From: Spirochaetia bacterium
Lineage (GTDB): Bacteria; Spirochaetota; Leptospiria; Leptospirales; Leptonemataceae
Direction of reading: 5' to 3'
DNA: 64,000 nt
Assembly (NCBI GenBank): GCA_009885105.1
Contig: VFLI01000066.1
Coordinates: 47,837 to 111,836, forward strand
The position numbers and the translations under genes are program-made. How positions within the stretch are numbered: position 1 is the first letter of the stretch; every line of letters starts with the position of its first letter. Below, piece after piece: positions 1 to 9,324 of this stretch. The notes under the pieces are model-generated. The model did no database searches. It was not told the DNA's origin and worked only from the letters and a program-made list of their open reading frames with translations.

Positions 1-912
1 ACGGAAATCAAGGCGCAGATAAAAAACGCTCTCGACGATTCGGAAAAAGAGAATGCTCTTGATTCTCGTCTGCGAGTTCTGTTCCGCAATATTTTTCATG
101 AAGCAAAAGTAATACGAACCAACATACCGGTCAACTATCTGCCTCTCTCTCTGGCGACGCTGGCCGTAAAAAAAATTCAGTCACGCGTGAACGATCCGGA
201 TGGGATCGTCATAATCGGGTCCGGGCCCATGAGCAGGCAGGCGGCGGAGTATCTGACAAAGTATTCCCAGAATTTGATACTCGTCAACCGCACTGTTGAT
301 AAAATCGAAGGTCATGCGAAAAGAATCGGAGCTCGTGTTCTTTCATTTGAAGAATTTCTTAACAATCCAGAATCGCTTGGAAAAATCCGCGCGATCATAA
401 CCGCCACTTCGCGGCAGGACGCTTTTATCACGCCTGAGTTTGTGCAAAAACTGGAAAGAAGCGCTTCGCTTTTCCTGGTTGACCTTGCTCTGCCGCCGGA
501 TGTGGACCCGGCCTGTTCAGAAATTGAAGGCACTCATGTCATTTCTATGGAAACCCTGCGCGAAGAACTGGAATTGAATCGTCAGAAAAGATCGCAGGCT
601 GCGGCCGGAGCGGACACTCTGATTCATGACGCTGTTTACAGAATTCAGGCTGCCATGATCACGGGACTTTCCGGACCGGTGCTGAAAAAAATACAGAAGA
701 ATGTGCGCGAGAAATCGCGGGCACATCTGGACACACTGCTTGACGGCAGACTGGCGCACCTGAACAGCAAAGACAAAAGACTTCTCTACAACTGGGCGAT
801 TCAGGCCAATCGCGAACTCAACCGCATCCACAGACAGGGACTGGAAACCGTTCTCAAATACTACTACATTCCGGAAAGCATATCCACTGCGGAAGATGCC
901 GCTCAGAACTGA
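1..912 (+). CDS. hemA: Glutamyl-tRNA reductase (5' end missing)
   Basis: This enzyme reduces glutamyl-tRNA to glutamate-1-semialdehyde, the first committed step of C5-pathway tetrapyrrole synthesis in the cytoplasm. The frame is open from base 1, so only the last 303 residues are present; the N-terminal catalytic domain with its active cysteine lies upstream of the window. The NADPH-binding Rossmann motif GSGPMS is at residues 73-78 of the visible part, and the final ~100 residues look like the helical dimerisation domain. It ends 18 bp before hemCD and heads a haem operon. The family call rests on the Rossmann motif, the C-terminal layout and the context. Confidence 0.93.
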   Translation, partial: TEIKAQIKNALDDSEKENALDSRLRVLFRNIFHEAKVIRTNIPVNYLPLSLATLAVKKIQSRVNDPDGIVIIGSGPMSRQAAEYLTKYSQNLILVNRTVDKIEGHAKRIGARVLSFEEFLNNPESLGKIRAIITATSRQDAFITPEFVQKLERSASLFLVDLALPPDVDPACSEIEGTHVISMETLREELELNRQKRSQAAAGADTLIHDAVYRIQAAMITGLSGPVLKKIQKNVREKSRAHLDTLLDGRLAHLNSKDKRLLYNWAIQANRELNRIHRQGLETVLKYYYIPESISTAEDAAQN

Positions 913-930
913 CATCTTCCCGGCAACTCC

Positions 931-2637
931 ATGAAAATACTCCGAATCGGAAGCCGGCCCTCCGACCTGGCGATGACACAGAGCCGCTATATTCAAAAAA
1001 GAATATCGCAGCTGGCCGGCGCCCCTGAAACAAATATTATCACGATCACAACATCCGGCGACAGAATTCAGAATGTGCCTCTCTCGCAGGCAGCGACTCC
1101 GGATGATCGAAAAGGTTTTTTCACCAAGGAAATCGAAGACGCTCTTCTGGCGGGCGAAATCGACGCTGCGGTTCATTCTTACAAAGACCTCCCCACTCTG
1201 ATGGTGCCTGGACTCACCATCGCCGCCATGCCTCAGAGAGAGATCCAGCATGACATTCTTGTTTATGCGCGCGGTAAAAAAATCCTCGGCGATTTTCCCT
1301 GGATTGCGCCGGGGTCAAAAATCGGCACGGCATCTGTGCGGCGGGAATCTCTTCTGAAAATGCACTGCCCGGATATGATATGCATCCCTCTTCGCGGCAA
1401 CGTGCCGACGAGAATCCGCAAATTGAAGGAGCGGGCGGATGGAATCGACGCAATACTGCTGGCCGGGGCCGGTCTCGACCGGCTGAGAACTGCCGGATTT
1501 TTTTCAGGCGAGAACGCCAAACTCCTCAATGATCTTGAAATTTCTCCGCTCCCTGTCAGTTTTTTTGTGCCGGCGCCGGCACAGGGCGCCCTGGGACTTC
1601 AGTGCCGCACAGACGACAGCTGGACGCGCGAAATACTCGGCAAGCTCCACAACGCAGCTCTTGCCGAGACGGTGGCGGCGGAAAGAGAGGTGCTGGCTGC
1701 CCTGGAAGGCGGCTGCCATCTGCCGCTGGGCGCACACTGCCGTCTGGAAAATCAAAAATATGTCATGAGCATATTTTTAGGAGTGGATGCAAAAGATAAC
1801 AGAAAAGGAAAATCGTTTTATTTCACCAGAGTATCGCGCGATGCGGCAAGTTTGGCAGAGCATGTGATTGATGAAATAAAAAAGGATCTGCCCGTTGTTC
1901 TGACAGGCCGCCGGGAAAGAATCGAAGAGATTCAGAGAAACTCGAACGGAAAAGTAATACTACCGCTTCCGCTCATTCAAACCTTGATATTGGAACCGAC
2001 TGCCGCTCAGAAAGAATCTTTTATCAAAACAGCATCGTCCGGGAAAAAATTCATCCTGGCTGTTTTCAGCGCTTCCGGCGTCGAATCGTTCCATACCGCG
2101 GCTCAAAAATGGCAGAGCGGAAAAAACGCAGATCATCTTTTAACAAATGCTGTTTGGGCAGTAACCGGCGCAGAAACAATAAAGAAAATTGAAAAACTTT
2201 TCCCGGGGGCGCGGATTGATTTTGTTTCGCCGGATGGAACAGGCGGGGAACTGGCGAAAATTCTTATCGGATCAAACTCCCCGGCGGGTATAGAAATAAT
2301 TGCTGTGGGCGCCCGGGAATCAAGACCGGAGTTTGCCGCAGCGATACGGGCCGCCGGGATGACCGTTCAGGAGCTGATTGTTTACCGGACAGAAAAAATC
2401 GAACCGGAAATAAAATCATTGCAGAAAATTCCTGAAGACTGTTACATAATTTTTGGCAGTCCCTCCGGCGCGGACGCCTTCTTTCCCGCATACAGAAAAA
2501 CATTTCCGCATTCAAAACCGGGACACAGATTCTGCGCGCTGGGACCGACCACGGCAGACGCACTGGAAAAGCACGACATTGTTGTTTACGCAAAAAGCCG
2601 ATCCCCCGATTACGCTCAATTTGTATCTGAACTCTGA
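931..2637 (+). CDS. hemC: HemC-HemD fusion: porphobilinogen deaminase / uroporphyrinogen-III synthase
   Basis: A single 568-residue protein would carry out two consecutive cytoplasmic steps, porphobilinogen to hydroxymethylbilane to uroporphyrinogen III. Residues 1 to about 310 are HemC: the KIGTASVRRESLL-like block, an RGNVPTR motif, and the dipyrromethane-cofactor cysteine C262 in EGGCHLP. Residues ~315-568 match HemD, beginning at VVLTGRRE and with a late FGSPSGADAF stretch. HemD sequences are poorly conserved, so the second half is called mainly from length, position and these motifs. The fusion is known from Leptospira. No strong Shine-Dalgarno precedes the ATG; hemL follows after 11 bp. 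Confidence 0.93.
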   Translation: MKILRIGSRPSDLAMTQSRYIQKRISQLAGAPETNIITITTSGDRIQNVPLSQAATPDDRKGFFTKEIEDALLAGEIDAAVHSYKDLPTLMVPGLTIAAMPQREIQHDILVYARGKKILGDFPWIAPGSKIGTASVRRESLLKMHCPDMICIPLRGNVPTRIRKLKERADGIDAILLAGAGLDRLRTAGFFSGENAKLLNDLEISPLPVSFFVPAPAQGALGLQCRTDDSWTREILGKLHNAALAETVAAEREVLAALEGGCHLPLGAHCRLENQKYVMSIFLGVDAKDNRKGKSFYFTRVSRDAASLAEHVIDEIKKDLPVVLTGRRERIEEIQRNSNGKVILPLPLIQTLILEPTAAQKESFIKTASSGKKFILAVFSASGVESFHTAAQKWQSGKNADHLLTNAVWAVTGAETIKKIEKLFPGARIDFVSPDGTGGELAKILIGSNSPAGIEIIAVGARESRPEFAAAIRAAGMTVQELIVYRTEKIEPEIKSLQKIPEDCYIIFGSPSGADAFFPAYRKTFPHSKPGHRFCALGPTTADALEKHDIVVYAKSRSPDYAQFVSEL

Positions 2638-2648
2638 CAGGCGGCAGC

Positions 2649-3926
2649 ATGAAAACAAACGCATCCGAAGAATTATTCCAGCGGGCCCTTAAAGTCATCC
2701 CCGGCGGTGTGAACAGCCCGGTGCGGGCATTTCGTTCCGTGGGCGGAAATCCGATTTTCATGAAATCCGGCAGCGGGCACCGTATTGTGGATCAGGACGA
2801 AAACGTGTATGTCGATTTCTGCAATTCCTGGGGACCGCTCATCTGCGGACATCGCCATCCTGAAATCCTGGCCGCCATCCGGGATCAGATTGACAGAGCT
2901 CTCACTTTCGGCACACCCTGCGAACAGGAAGTGCTGCTGGCGGAGTATATTATTTCCCGTCTTCGTCCTCTCGTCTCCACAATAGAAAAAATTCGATTCG
3001 TGAATTCCGGCACAGAAGCGGTGATGAGCGCTCTTCGTCTGGCGCGGGGTTTTACAGGACGCAATAAAATCATCAAATTCGACGGCTGCTACCACGGACA
3101 CAGCGACGGCCTGCTGGTCAAAGCCGGCTCAGGTCTTGCGACACTGGGAACGCCGGACTCGGCGGGGGTTCCGGAAGGTTTTACAAATGAATCGATCGTT
3201 CTTCCTCTGGCCGATACGGGGGCCCTGGATGCAGCCTTCGCAAAACACGGAAGGGACATCGCCGCGGTGATCATCGAAGGAGTGCCGGCCAACAACGGAC
3301 TTTTAATACAGACTCCGGAATACATCAAATATTTAAGAAATATTACAGAAGAAAACGGATCGCTGCTGATCTTTGACGAAGTGATCACCGGTTTCCGGCT
3401 GGGTTTCGGCGGGGCTGCAGTTCACTACGGGATCAAACCGGACCTGGCGGCGTACGGGAAGATCATCGGCGGCGGTATGCCGGTGGGAGCCTTTGCCGGA
3501 AGATCCGATATTTTCAAACACCTGGCGCCGGACGGACCGGTCTATCAGGCGGGCACTCTCAGCGGCAATCCGGTGGCGATGGCGGCTGGCCTGGCGCAGC
3601 TGCGTCTTCTCGACGATTCTCTCTACGAAAAAATAAGCGGCGTCGGCAAGATTCTGGAAGATAGCGTGAATGAGGCCCGTCTGGACTGGAAAATCGCCCG
3701 TATCGGATCCATTTTCTGGTTCCATCGCGGAGAAACACCGGCCAGAGCGGACAAAATCGAGCGCGAAAGCATGAAAGAGTATGCCGGTCTCCACCGGCGA
3801 TGCCTGGAAAAAGGACTGTATCTGGCGCCCTCCGGTTATGAAGTCGGATTCATCAGCTCTCCCATGAAAGAAGAGGATGCCGCTCTTCTGGCGGATGTCG
3901 CCGTGAATTTTTTCCGATCCCGATGA
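2649..3926 (+). CDS. hemL: Glutamate-1-semialdehyde 2,1-aminomutase
   Basis: This PLP enzyme converts glutamate-1-semialdehyde into 5-aminolevulinate, completing the C5 route begun by HemA. The 425-residue length is normal. Typical features are PGGVNSPVRAF near the N-terminus, the NSGTEAVMSALRLAR phosphate-binding region, FDEVITGFR, and the Schiff-base lysine K271 in YGKIIGGGMPVGAF. It lies between hemCD and a histidine kinase whose ATG overlaps the hemL stop by 4 bp, so translation is probably coupled. The order is hemA-hemCD-hemL with no hemB between. Confidence 0.96.
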   Translation: MKTNASEELFQRALKVIPGGVNSPVRAFRSVGGNPIFMKSGSGHRIVDQDENVYVDFCNSWGPLICGHRHPEILAAIRDQIDRALTFGTPCEQEVLLAEYIISRLRPLVSTIEKIRFVNSGTEAVMSALRLARGFTGRNKIIKFDGCYHGHSDGLLVKAGSGLATLGTPDSAGVPEGFTNESIVLPLADTGALDAAFAKHGRDIAAVIIEGVPANNGLLIQTPEYIKYLRNITEENGSLLIFDEVITGFRLGFGGAAVHYGIKPDLAAYGKIIGGGMPVGAFAGRSDIFKHLAPDGPVYQAGTLSGNPVAMAAGLAQLRLLDDSLYEKISGVGKILEDSVNEARLDWKIARIGSIFWFHRGETPARADKIERESMKEYAGLHRRCLEKGLYLAPSGYEVGFISSPMKEEDAALLADVAVNFFRSR

Positions 3927-5005
3927 TAAAAATATTTCAATTCAGAACCGGCACATTTAAGAATAAAAGGCGCATACTCGCTGTGAGCGCGCTGCTGGCT
4001 CTGCTGTTTGTCCAGCTTTCCTGGTGGCTGGTATTTTTTGAATCCAACCGAAAAGAATACGATCTTCTTCAAAATCAGATCGACCAGATCAGCCTTCGCG
4101 ATTCGCAGAAACTCCCCGACAGCCGTCTGCCGCCCGATATCATCCGGCAATCTGGAAAACTTGTCATCAGACCGGAAGTGCTGGATAAAAGACGCCGCGA
4201 GCATCGACGAAAAATAATGATGCTGATATCAGAGACAATATTTGTTCTCTCCGTGATAACGTACGGCTCCTACAGAATCATCCGTTCCATGCAGGCGCAG
4301 ATTCGACTGGGCGAAGAGCGCGATATTTTTTTAAACTCTGTCAGTCATGAACTGAAAACTCCCATCGCGTCAATCTTATTGAATGCGCAGACGATGATTA
4401 AACGAGATATGCCGCGGCAAAAGCGCACAGAGCTTCTGGAGGAGAGCATTGCGGAGGCCAGAAGACTGGAGGATCAGGTCGGCAATCTTCTGCTGAGCCG
4501 GGAACTGGGCAGGAAGAAATTCGTGGGGGGGCCGCTTCAGACTGTGGATGCGGCATCCGCTGTCCGGAGTTTTCTGGACAGAAATCAGATACTGATCCGC
4601 CGGGAAGATGTCCGTATCGATGTGCAGATGCCGGAAAAAGTGATTCTGGCTCTGGATAAAGAACTGTTTTCAAAAATACTGGGGAATCTGCTGCAGAATT
4701 CTATTTCCTATTCAACCGGGAAGCCGTTTATAAAAATACGCCTGTCAGTCGAATCAAAGTTTTACCGCAAGTCCGCTGTCCTGGAATTTGCCGATAACGG
4801 ATCGGGCATCCCGAAAGAAGAACTGGAAAATATTTTCAAGCCGTTTTACAGATTGTCCAATGACAGGGGAGTGGTGCGCGGCACTGGACTCGGTCTTCAT
4901 ATCGTGCGGCAAATACTGATAAATGCCGGAGGCACGATCGGGGCGGAATCGGAAGGTCCGGGCCGCGGAACAGTCTTTACATTGAGACTCCCCCTGGCCG
5001 CATAG
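3923..5005 (+). CDS. Sensor histidine kinase of the haem cluster (HemK-like)
   Basis: This is a 360-residue inner-membrane kinase. Transmembrane helices at about residues 17-40 and 97-118 enclose a periplasmic loop of only ~55 residues. The H-box SHELKTP has the phospho-accepting H142, and the ATP-binding domain shows an N-box (NLLQNSISYS), G1 box DNGSGIP and G2 box GTGLGLHIV. It overlaps hemL by 4 bp and is followed 6 bp later by its response regulator. Leptospira has a haem-linked two-component pair named HemKR at such a cluster, so a role in haem-gene control is likely by position. No symbol is given because hemK also names an unrelated methyltransferase. Confidence 0.92.
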   Translation: MIKIFQFRTGTFKNKRRILAVSALLALLFVQLSWWLVFFESNRKEYDLLQNQIDQISLRDSQKLPDSRLPPDIIRQSGKLVIRPEVLDKRRREHRRKIMMLISETIFVLSVITYGSYRIIRSMQAQIRLGEERDIFLNSVSHELKTPIASILLNAQTMIKRDMPRQKRTELLEESIAEARRLEDQVGNLLLSRELGRKKFVGGPLQTVDAASAVRSFLDRNQILIRREDVRIDVQMPEKVILALDKELFSKILGNLLQNSISYSTGKPFIKIRLSVESKFYRKSAVLEFADNGSGIPKEELENIFKPFYRLSNDRGVVRGTGLGLHIVRQILINAGGTIGAESEGPGRGTVFTLRLPLAA

Positions 5006-5011
5006 ATAATT

Positions 5012-5707
5012 ATGAACAAGAGAACAAAAAAACAGAATATTCTGCTGGTCGAAGATGAAGCTCCGCTTAGAAAAGGAATACGCTTGAATCTGGAGGCAGA
5101 GGGATTTGCCGTAACCGATTTTTCGGACGCGGCCAGCGCGCTGGAGGGTCTCGCGGATGCGCCGGATTTTTCTCTGGGCATTCTGGATATAATGATGCCC
5201 GGGAAAATCGACGGGCTGGAACTGTGCAAAAAAATTCGAGAGAGAAAACTTTTCTTTCCTGTTATATTTCTAACGGCCCGGACGGATATAAAGGACAAAC
5301 TGGAAGCCTTCCGGTCCGGCGCTGACGACTACATCACAAAGCCTTTTGACCTGGAGGAGCTGCTGGCCCGCGTCAGCGCGCGGCTTCGTAAAAAACCCCT
5401 GGACACCGTAACAATTGGAGATTTCACGCTCGATATGGAATCGGGCACGGCCGTGTCCGGCGGAAAAACCAAACGATTCAACGAAAGAGAACTGATCATT
5501 CTTTCTCTGCTGGTGGAGAATCGGGGGCGCCCTGTTACCCGTGACCAGATACTGGACAGCGCCTGGAGCACCGCAGAGTTTCCGACGAACAGGACCGTCG
5601 ACAATTTCATAGTTAAATTTCGTAAAATTTTCGAGCCCGATCCGGCCAATCCCCGCCATTTTATCACACGATTCGGCGTGGGTTACGAACTTTCCGCTGA
5701 AGAGTGA
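5012..5707 (+). CDS. OmpR/PhoB-family response regulator (HemR-like)
   Basis: This is a 231-residue transcription factor. The receiver domain (residues 7-120) has the acidic pair in VEDEAP, phospho-acceptor D59 in LDIMMPG, the switch threonine in FLTARTD and lysine in YITKPFD. The C-terminal winged helix (about 132-228) has the usual recognition region (NRTVDNFIVKFRKIFEPDP) and a RFGVGYEL ending. It directly follows the kinase, so it should be its partner. By analogy with Leptospira HemR it may regulate haem synthesis and degradation genes; that is inference from position. Targets cannot be seen here. Confidence 0.93.
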   Translation: MNKRTKKQNILLVEDEAPLRKGIRLNLEAEGFAVTDFSDAASALEGLADAPDFSLGILDIMMPGKIDGLELCKKIRERKLFFPVIFLTARTDIKDKLEAFRSGADDYITKPFDLEELLARVSARLRKKPLDTVTIGDFTLDMESGTAVSGGKTKRFNERELIILSLLVENRGRPVTRDQILDSAWSTAEFPTNRTVDNFIVKFRKIFEPDPANPRHFITRFGVGYELSAEE

Positions 5708-5718
5708 CTGGAATCGCG

Positions 5719-5747
5719 TTTACATAAATACGGGCTCTGCTTATCTT
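5719..5747 (+). promoter_or_regulatory. Putative sigma-70 promoter upstream of the transducer gene
   Basis: A TTTACA -35 (5719-5724), 17-base spacer and TATCTT -10 (5742-5747) lie in the short gap after the response regulator. A start site about 7 bases past the -10 would fall at or next to the ATG at 5756, which has no Shine-Dalgarno, so the message could be nearly leaderless. This rests only on spacing and hexamer match. Confidence 0.4.
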
Positions 5748-5755
5748 AGTATTCT

Positions 5756-7336
5756 ATGCAGTATCAATTAGAGCTGGAAATCAGAGGGGAAAGGGCCACG
5801 AACAAACTGCGGCTGTTTCTTCTAATAATATTTGCGGCGTCCACGGCCTTCAGCTATTTCCTGGGCAATACAAAAGGTGTGACGGAATACTTTCTGGCCG
5901 GAAATTTGTTTTATGCGGCCTCTCCGGTAGTATCGCTGATTTACCTGTATTCGAAAAAGTTCAATTCCAATGTGAAATATTTCTGCCTGCCTCTGGAACT
6001 GATCGGCCTGTTTATTGTGCTGTACAGCAATCTACTTTTACCAGAGGTCAACTGGACCGTTGCCGTTAAGAGTCCCACTTTTTTTGCTATTTATTTTCTT
6101 TTTATTGGAGAGGCATTGCTGCGTTTCTCGCCCAGATTTTCCATCATTACGGGCCTGGGCTGCGCTGTAGTATACAGCGCTATATACATTATTCTGCTGA
6201 CAACTCCCGGTATCAAACTTCTGTCTGAGAGCGCTTCTCTGTTCGATCCCAGAGGAGTTTCTATCACCGACTGGGTGATCGGAACGGTCTTTCTGCTTGC
6301 GATGAGCATTGTGCTGGCGGTCGCAACCGGTTATGTCCGCGATCTGGTAACCAGGTCGGCCAGCTCGGAAACTACGGCCCGCGAGAATTTAAAGAAGCTC
6401 ACAGAACTCATGTCAGAGAACCGCGCAACAGTCGCCAATATCAATTCATCGGTCACAAAAATCGACGCAACAGCCGTTGCCAACGAAAGTCTCAGCCAGG
6501 AACAGCTCGCCGCGGTGGAAGAAACTTCCGCCACAATGGAAGAGTTGAGCGCGTCGATAAAATCCATCGCAACAATGGCAAAGAAACAGGATGAACTCGC
6601 GGAAAAAAGCGACAGCGCCATGGATCAGCTCAACGGGATGGTCCGTGGAGTGGAAAACCTGAGCCATGAAAATGCGGATAATGGAAACCAGACGCTCGAA
6701 AGAGCCGTAAAAGGGGAGAAAGAACTGACGCACGCCGGGGAAGTAATCCGGAGGATTCAGGAAGGCTCGCGGCAGGTGGGTGAAATAGTTACTGTCATCA
6801 ACAGCATCGCGGACCGCACAAATCTCCTTGCGCTGAATGCGGCCATTGAGGCTGCACGGGCCGGCGCCGAGGGAAGAGGCTTTTCCGTTGTTGCGGATGA
6901 AGTAGGGAAACTGGCTGAAATGTCCAGCAAGAACGCCCGCAGCATTGAAAAACTGATTCAGGAAACAAATTCTGTTACCCAGACCGGCGTGAAATCCATC
7001 GATGAAACTTTTATCGCAATCAAAAGTATAATTGAAGGAATTAAAAACATGGTCCGCATCACGGGAGAAGTCCATGAGCTGATCAAAGAATCGGGCAAAG
7101 CATTTGCCGCCATAACCGACGATATGAAAAAAATACAGATGATGTCGCGGGATATGCGCATGGCAACGGAGGAGCAGCTGGGCGGAACGCAGGAAATTAT
7201 AAAAGCCATCGATTCCATCAACACCAGCGCCGAGAAATTTGTGCAGACATCGGCGTCATTGCGTCTTTCTATGTCCTCGCTGGAAGAGGCGAACAGGCGG
7301 CTCGGGGATAAAATTTCAACCGCTTCCCTGGCCTGA
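5756..7336 (+). CDS. Membrane-embedded methyl-accepting chemotaxis-type transducer
   Basis: This 526-residue protein begins with about six transmembrane helices (residues ~19-200) and no large periplasmic sensor domain. A long coiled coil follows, carrying the conserved signalling hairpin at roughly residues 345-385 (IADRTNLLALNAAIEAARAG, then GRGFSVVADEV). No HAMP domain is obvious. The hairpin is the part that contacts CheA/CheW in the family, so it probably signals to a chemotaxis kinase; the stimulus may be sensed within the membrane. It is monocistronic: haem genes lie upstream and ribF converges on it with a 13-bp gap. Confidence 0.88.
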   Translation: MQYQLELEIRGERATNKLRLFLLIIFAASTAFSYFLGNTKGVTEYFLAGNLFYAASPVVSLIYLYSKKFNSNVKYFCLPLELIGLFIVLYSNLLLPEVNWTVAVKSPTFFAIYFLFIGEALLRFSPRFSIITGLGCAVVYSAIYIILLTTPGIKLLSESASLFDPRGVSITDWVIGTVFLLAMSIVLAVATGYVRDLVTRSASSETTARENLKKLTELMSENRATVANINSSVTKIDATAVANESLSQEQLAAVEETSATMEELSASIKSIATMAKKQDELAEKSDSAMDQLNGMVRGVENLSHENADNGNQTLERAVKGEKELTHAGEVIRRIQEGSRQVGEIVTVINSIADRTNLLALNAAIEAARAGAEGRGFSVVADEVGKLAEMSSKNARSIEKLIQETNSVTQTGVKSIDETFIAIKSIIEGIKNMVRITGEVHELIKESGKAFAAITDDMKKIQMMSRDMRMATEEQLGGTQEIIKAIDSINTSAEKFVQTSASLRLSMSSLEEANRRLGDKISTASLA

Positions 7337-7349
7337 GTTTGATCGCCGG

Positions 7350-8279
7350 TCAGAGTTTTATTTTTCTGACTATCGCTCTATCTATTTCAAGCCGCGCTTT
7401 CAAGGCCTCCGCGCCGGAGAAACGAATCTCGTCCCTGATACGTTTGATGAAGTACAGCCTCACCTGCTCGCCGTATATTGTTTCAGAGAAATCCAGTATA
7501 TTCGCCTCAACGCTCAGCAGGTTCTTGCCGAAAGTCGGCCTGTATCCAATGTTCACCATGGCTCGGTACTGTGTTCCCCCCCGTTCCAGTCTTGCGGCAT
7601 AGACGCCTTCCCCTGGAATTACTTTTGTCTCGGAAATATCCAGATTCGCCGTGGGAAATCCAAGGATTCTACCGCGCTCATCGCCGCGGACGACAGTGCC
7701 GGTCACAAAAAAATCATGGCCCAGCATTCGATTCGCTTTTTCGACTTCTCCGCTTTCCAGATGCGCTCGGATTGCCGTGGAGGAGACAATCACTCCGCCG
7801 ACGCGCACGGCGCGGATCTGTTCCACACGAAAATTGTAACGTCCGCTCATCTGTTTGAGAAACTTAAAATCGCCTTTGCGCCCGCGCCCGAAACACTGAT
7901 CGTAACCGATGATGATATGTCCGGCTTTCAATTTGTCGAGAAGTATCTCTCTTAGATAACGAAGCGCGGTCATCCTGGCAAGTTCCGCCGTGAAGGGCAG
8001 AAAGATCACCGCATCAAAATTATACATCTGAAAGAGCGAAATTTTTTCAGCAAGCGTGAAGAGCTCCGCGGCAGTCCTGTTGTTTCTCTTCCCCAGAACA
8101 AAATCAGGGTGCGGATTGTATGTGACGATGATATTGGCCCTATTTTTTCCGCGGCTTCTTTTCTGAAGCTTCTTGATCAGCTCCTGATGGCCTCTGTGCA
8201 GTCCGTCAAAAACGCCCAGAGTCAGCGCGGAAGATTCCCAGGGCGCTTCAAAGTCGGATAGTCCATGAACGACACGCAT
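7350..8279 (-). CDS. ribF: Bifunctional riboflavin kinase / FAD synthetase
   Basis: The enzyme makes FMN from riboflavin and then FAD. Its 309 residues match the usual RibF length. The N-terminal nucleotidyltransferase has the HRGH motif in GVFDGLHRGHQEL and the STAIRAHLESG block near residue 160. The C-terminal riboflavin kinase domain (about 185-305) has GRILGFPTANLDI and a GVYAAR block. It stands alone: its 3' end meets the transducer gene and its start faces an unrelated exported-protein gene. Confidence 0.95.
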   Translation of the reverse strand: MRVVHGLSDFEAPWESSALTLGVFDGLHRGHQELIKKLQKRSRGKNRANIIVTYNPHPDFVLGKRNNRTAAELFTLAEKISLFQMYNFDAVIFLPFTAELARMTALRYLREILLDKLKAGHIIIGYDQCFGRGRKGDFKFLKQMSGRYNFRVEQIRAVRVGGVIVSSTAIRAHLESGEVEKANRMLGHDFFVTGTVVRGDERGRILGFPTANLDISETKVIPGEGVYAARLERGGTQYRAMVNIGYRPTFGKNLLSVEANILDFSETIYGEQVRLYFIKRIRDEIRFSGAEALKARLEIDRAIVRKIKL

Positions 8280-8390
8280 TTTATCCAGGTCCCTTAAGGG
8301 GCCGCGCAGGCAAAGAAAAATAATAAGGTACGATGAGACCGGGCGGGTTTTTCGCCGTGTCGCCGCGCTTATCTGTCCGAAAATAAGAAT

Positions 8391-9011
8391 ATGGCATCAT
8401 TGAAACGATCATTGGGATGGATTTACAATATTCCAGGTCTTCTGGCAGATCTGCGGTTCTTTCGTTTCCTTTCCATTCTTGTTTTTGCCGCAGGAGTTTC
8501 ATTCGCGGACAGTCAGGGACCATCGTCAGAAATCAATTTTGGCCGAAACACAAAAGATGGTCTATTCGTAACGGCTAAAGAACTGGAGACCTGGGGCCTG
8601 GCCAGAAACTTTCACTTAAGAAATGACAGCCCGCTGAAAAATATTCAGGATTATGAAGCAAACTATGTGCCCACTACAGGTCTATCCTTCGATCTGCTGG
8701 CTCCTGGCAACAGCCGATCTTATCTGTATCTCGACCTTGTGACCTTTCAACCCGGTCCCCGGTACAATTTGCTGCGCGTGCAGTGGCTGGAAATACAGAT
8801 CAACGGCAGGGTAAAAAAAACGATCTATTTTGGAGGCGGCTCTTTTTTCGAATCACCGGTGCGCATAACCATCGACCGGGAAGAAATGATGGATCGAATC
8901 GTCCATGTTTATCTGCGTCCTTCTCCGGGAGACGATACCTTTGCAATCTGGGACGCTTTTGTAAGTCCGATTCAGGAGGATATGAATCCTATGCAGGATA
9001 ACGCTTTTTAA
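8391..9011 (+). CDS. Conserved-looking exported protein, function unknown
   Basis: I do not recognise this 206-residue protein. After a charged start, a hydrophobic stretch at about residues 25-38 ending FADS looks like a signal peptide cleaved near residue 40. The mature part is beta-rich and polar, with stretches such as RSYLYLDLV and YNLLRVQWLEIQING that suggest a beta-sandwich. There are no cysteines. The ATG at 8391 lacks a good Shine-Dalgarno. Its last 23 bases overlap, tail to tail, the end of the STAS gene on the other strand. Confidence 0.65.
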   Translation: MASLKRSLGWIYNIPGLLADLRFFRFLSILVFAAGVSFADSQGPSSEINFGRNTKDGLFVTAKELETWGLARNFHLRNDSPLKNIQDYEANYVPTTGLSFDLLAPGNSRSYLYLDLVTFQPGPRYNLLRVQWLEIQINGRVKKTIYFGGGSFFESPVRITIDREEMMDRIVHVYLRPSPGDDTFAIWDAFVSPIQEDMNPMQDNAF

Positions 9012-9324
9012 AATCTTCCGGAGTCAGTATCTCAAAGTACGATGTAAGACCGCTTACTTTGAACACTTTTTCTATCACCGGCTTCAGATTGGCCACACAG
9101 AGGCTTCCGTTCAATCCTTGAACATAATTCAGCGCTTTGATCAATATTCCAATACCGCTGGAGTCGATATAAGTCAATTTATCCATGTCAATGATGACCT
9201 CAGGCGAGGAGCCTTTGACATGCTCTTCGAGGGCGGCTTTCAAATCAAGGGAGGTATAGATATCCAGACTACCCTCCAACTCAAACAAAATTTGGTTTTT
9301 ATTTTTTTTAACGTTTATTTCCAT
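8989..9324 (-). CDS. STAS-domain anti-sigma factor antagonist-like protein
   Basis: This 111-residue single-domain protein is of the SpoIIAA/RsbV type. In partner switching such proteins bind an anti-sigma kinase unless phosphorylated. The fold runs from MEINVKKN to a C-terminal helix, with the loop YIDSSGIGIL holding the usual phosphorylatable serine. I start at 9324 rather than the upstream in-frame ATG at 9384 because the STAS domain begins here and a GGAAAG lies just upstream. No sigma factor or kinase is adjacent; three SpoIIE phosphatases elsewhere in the window could dephosphorylate it. Confidence 0.87.
   Translation of the reverse strand: MEINVKKNKNQILFELEGSLDIYTSLDLKAALEEHVKGSSPEVIIDMDKLTYIDSSGIGILIKALNYVQGLNGSLCVANLKPVIEKVFKVSGLTSYFEILTPEDFKKRYPA

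Noticed and set aside
7239..7955. Open frame of 238 codons on the plus strand across the end of the transducer gene and ribF
   Set aside because: ribF on the minus strand has complete RibF motifs, and this frame has no start signal or homology-like pattern.
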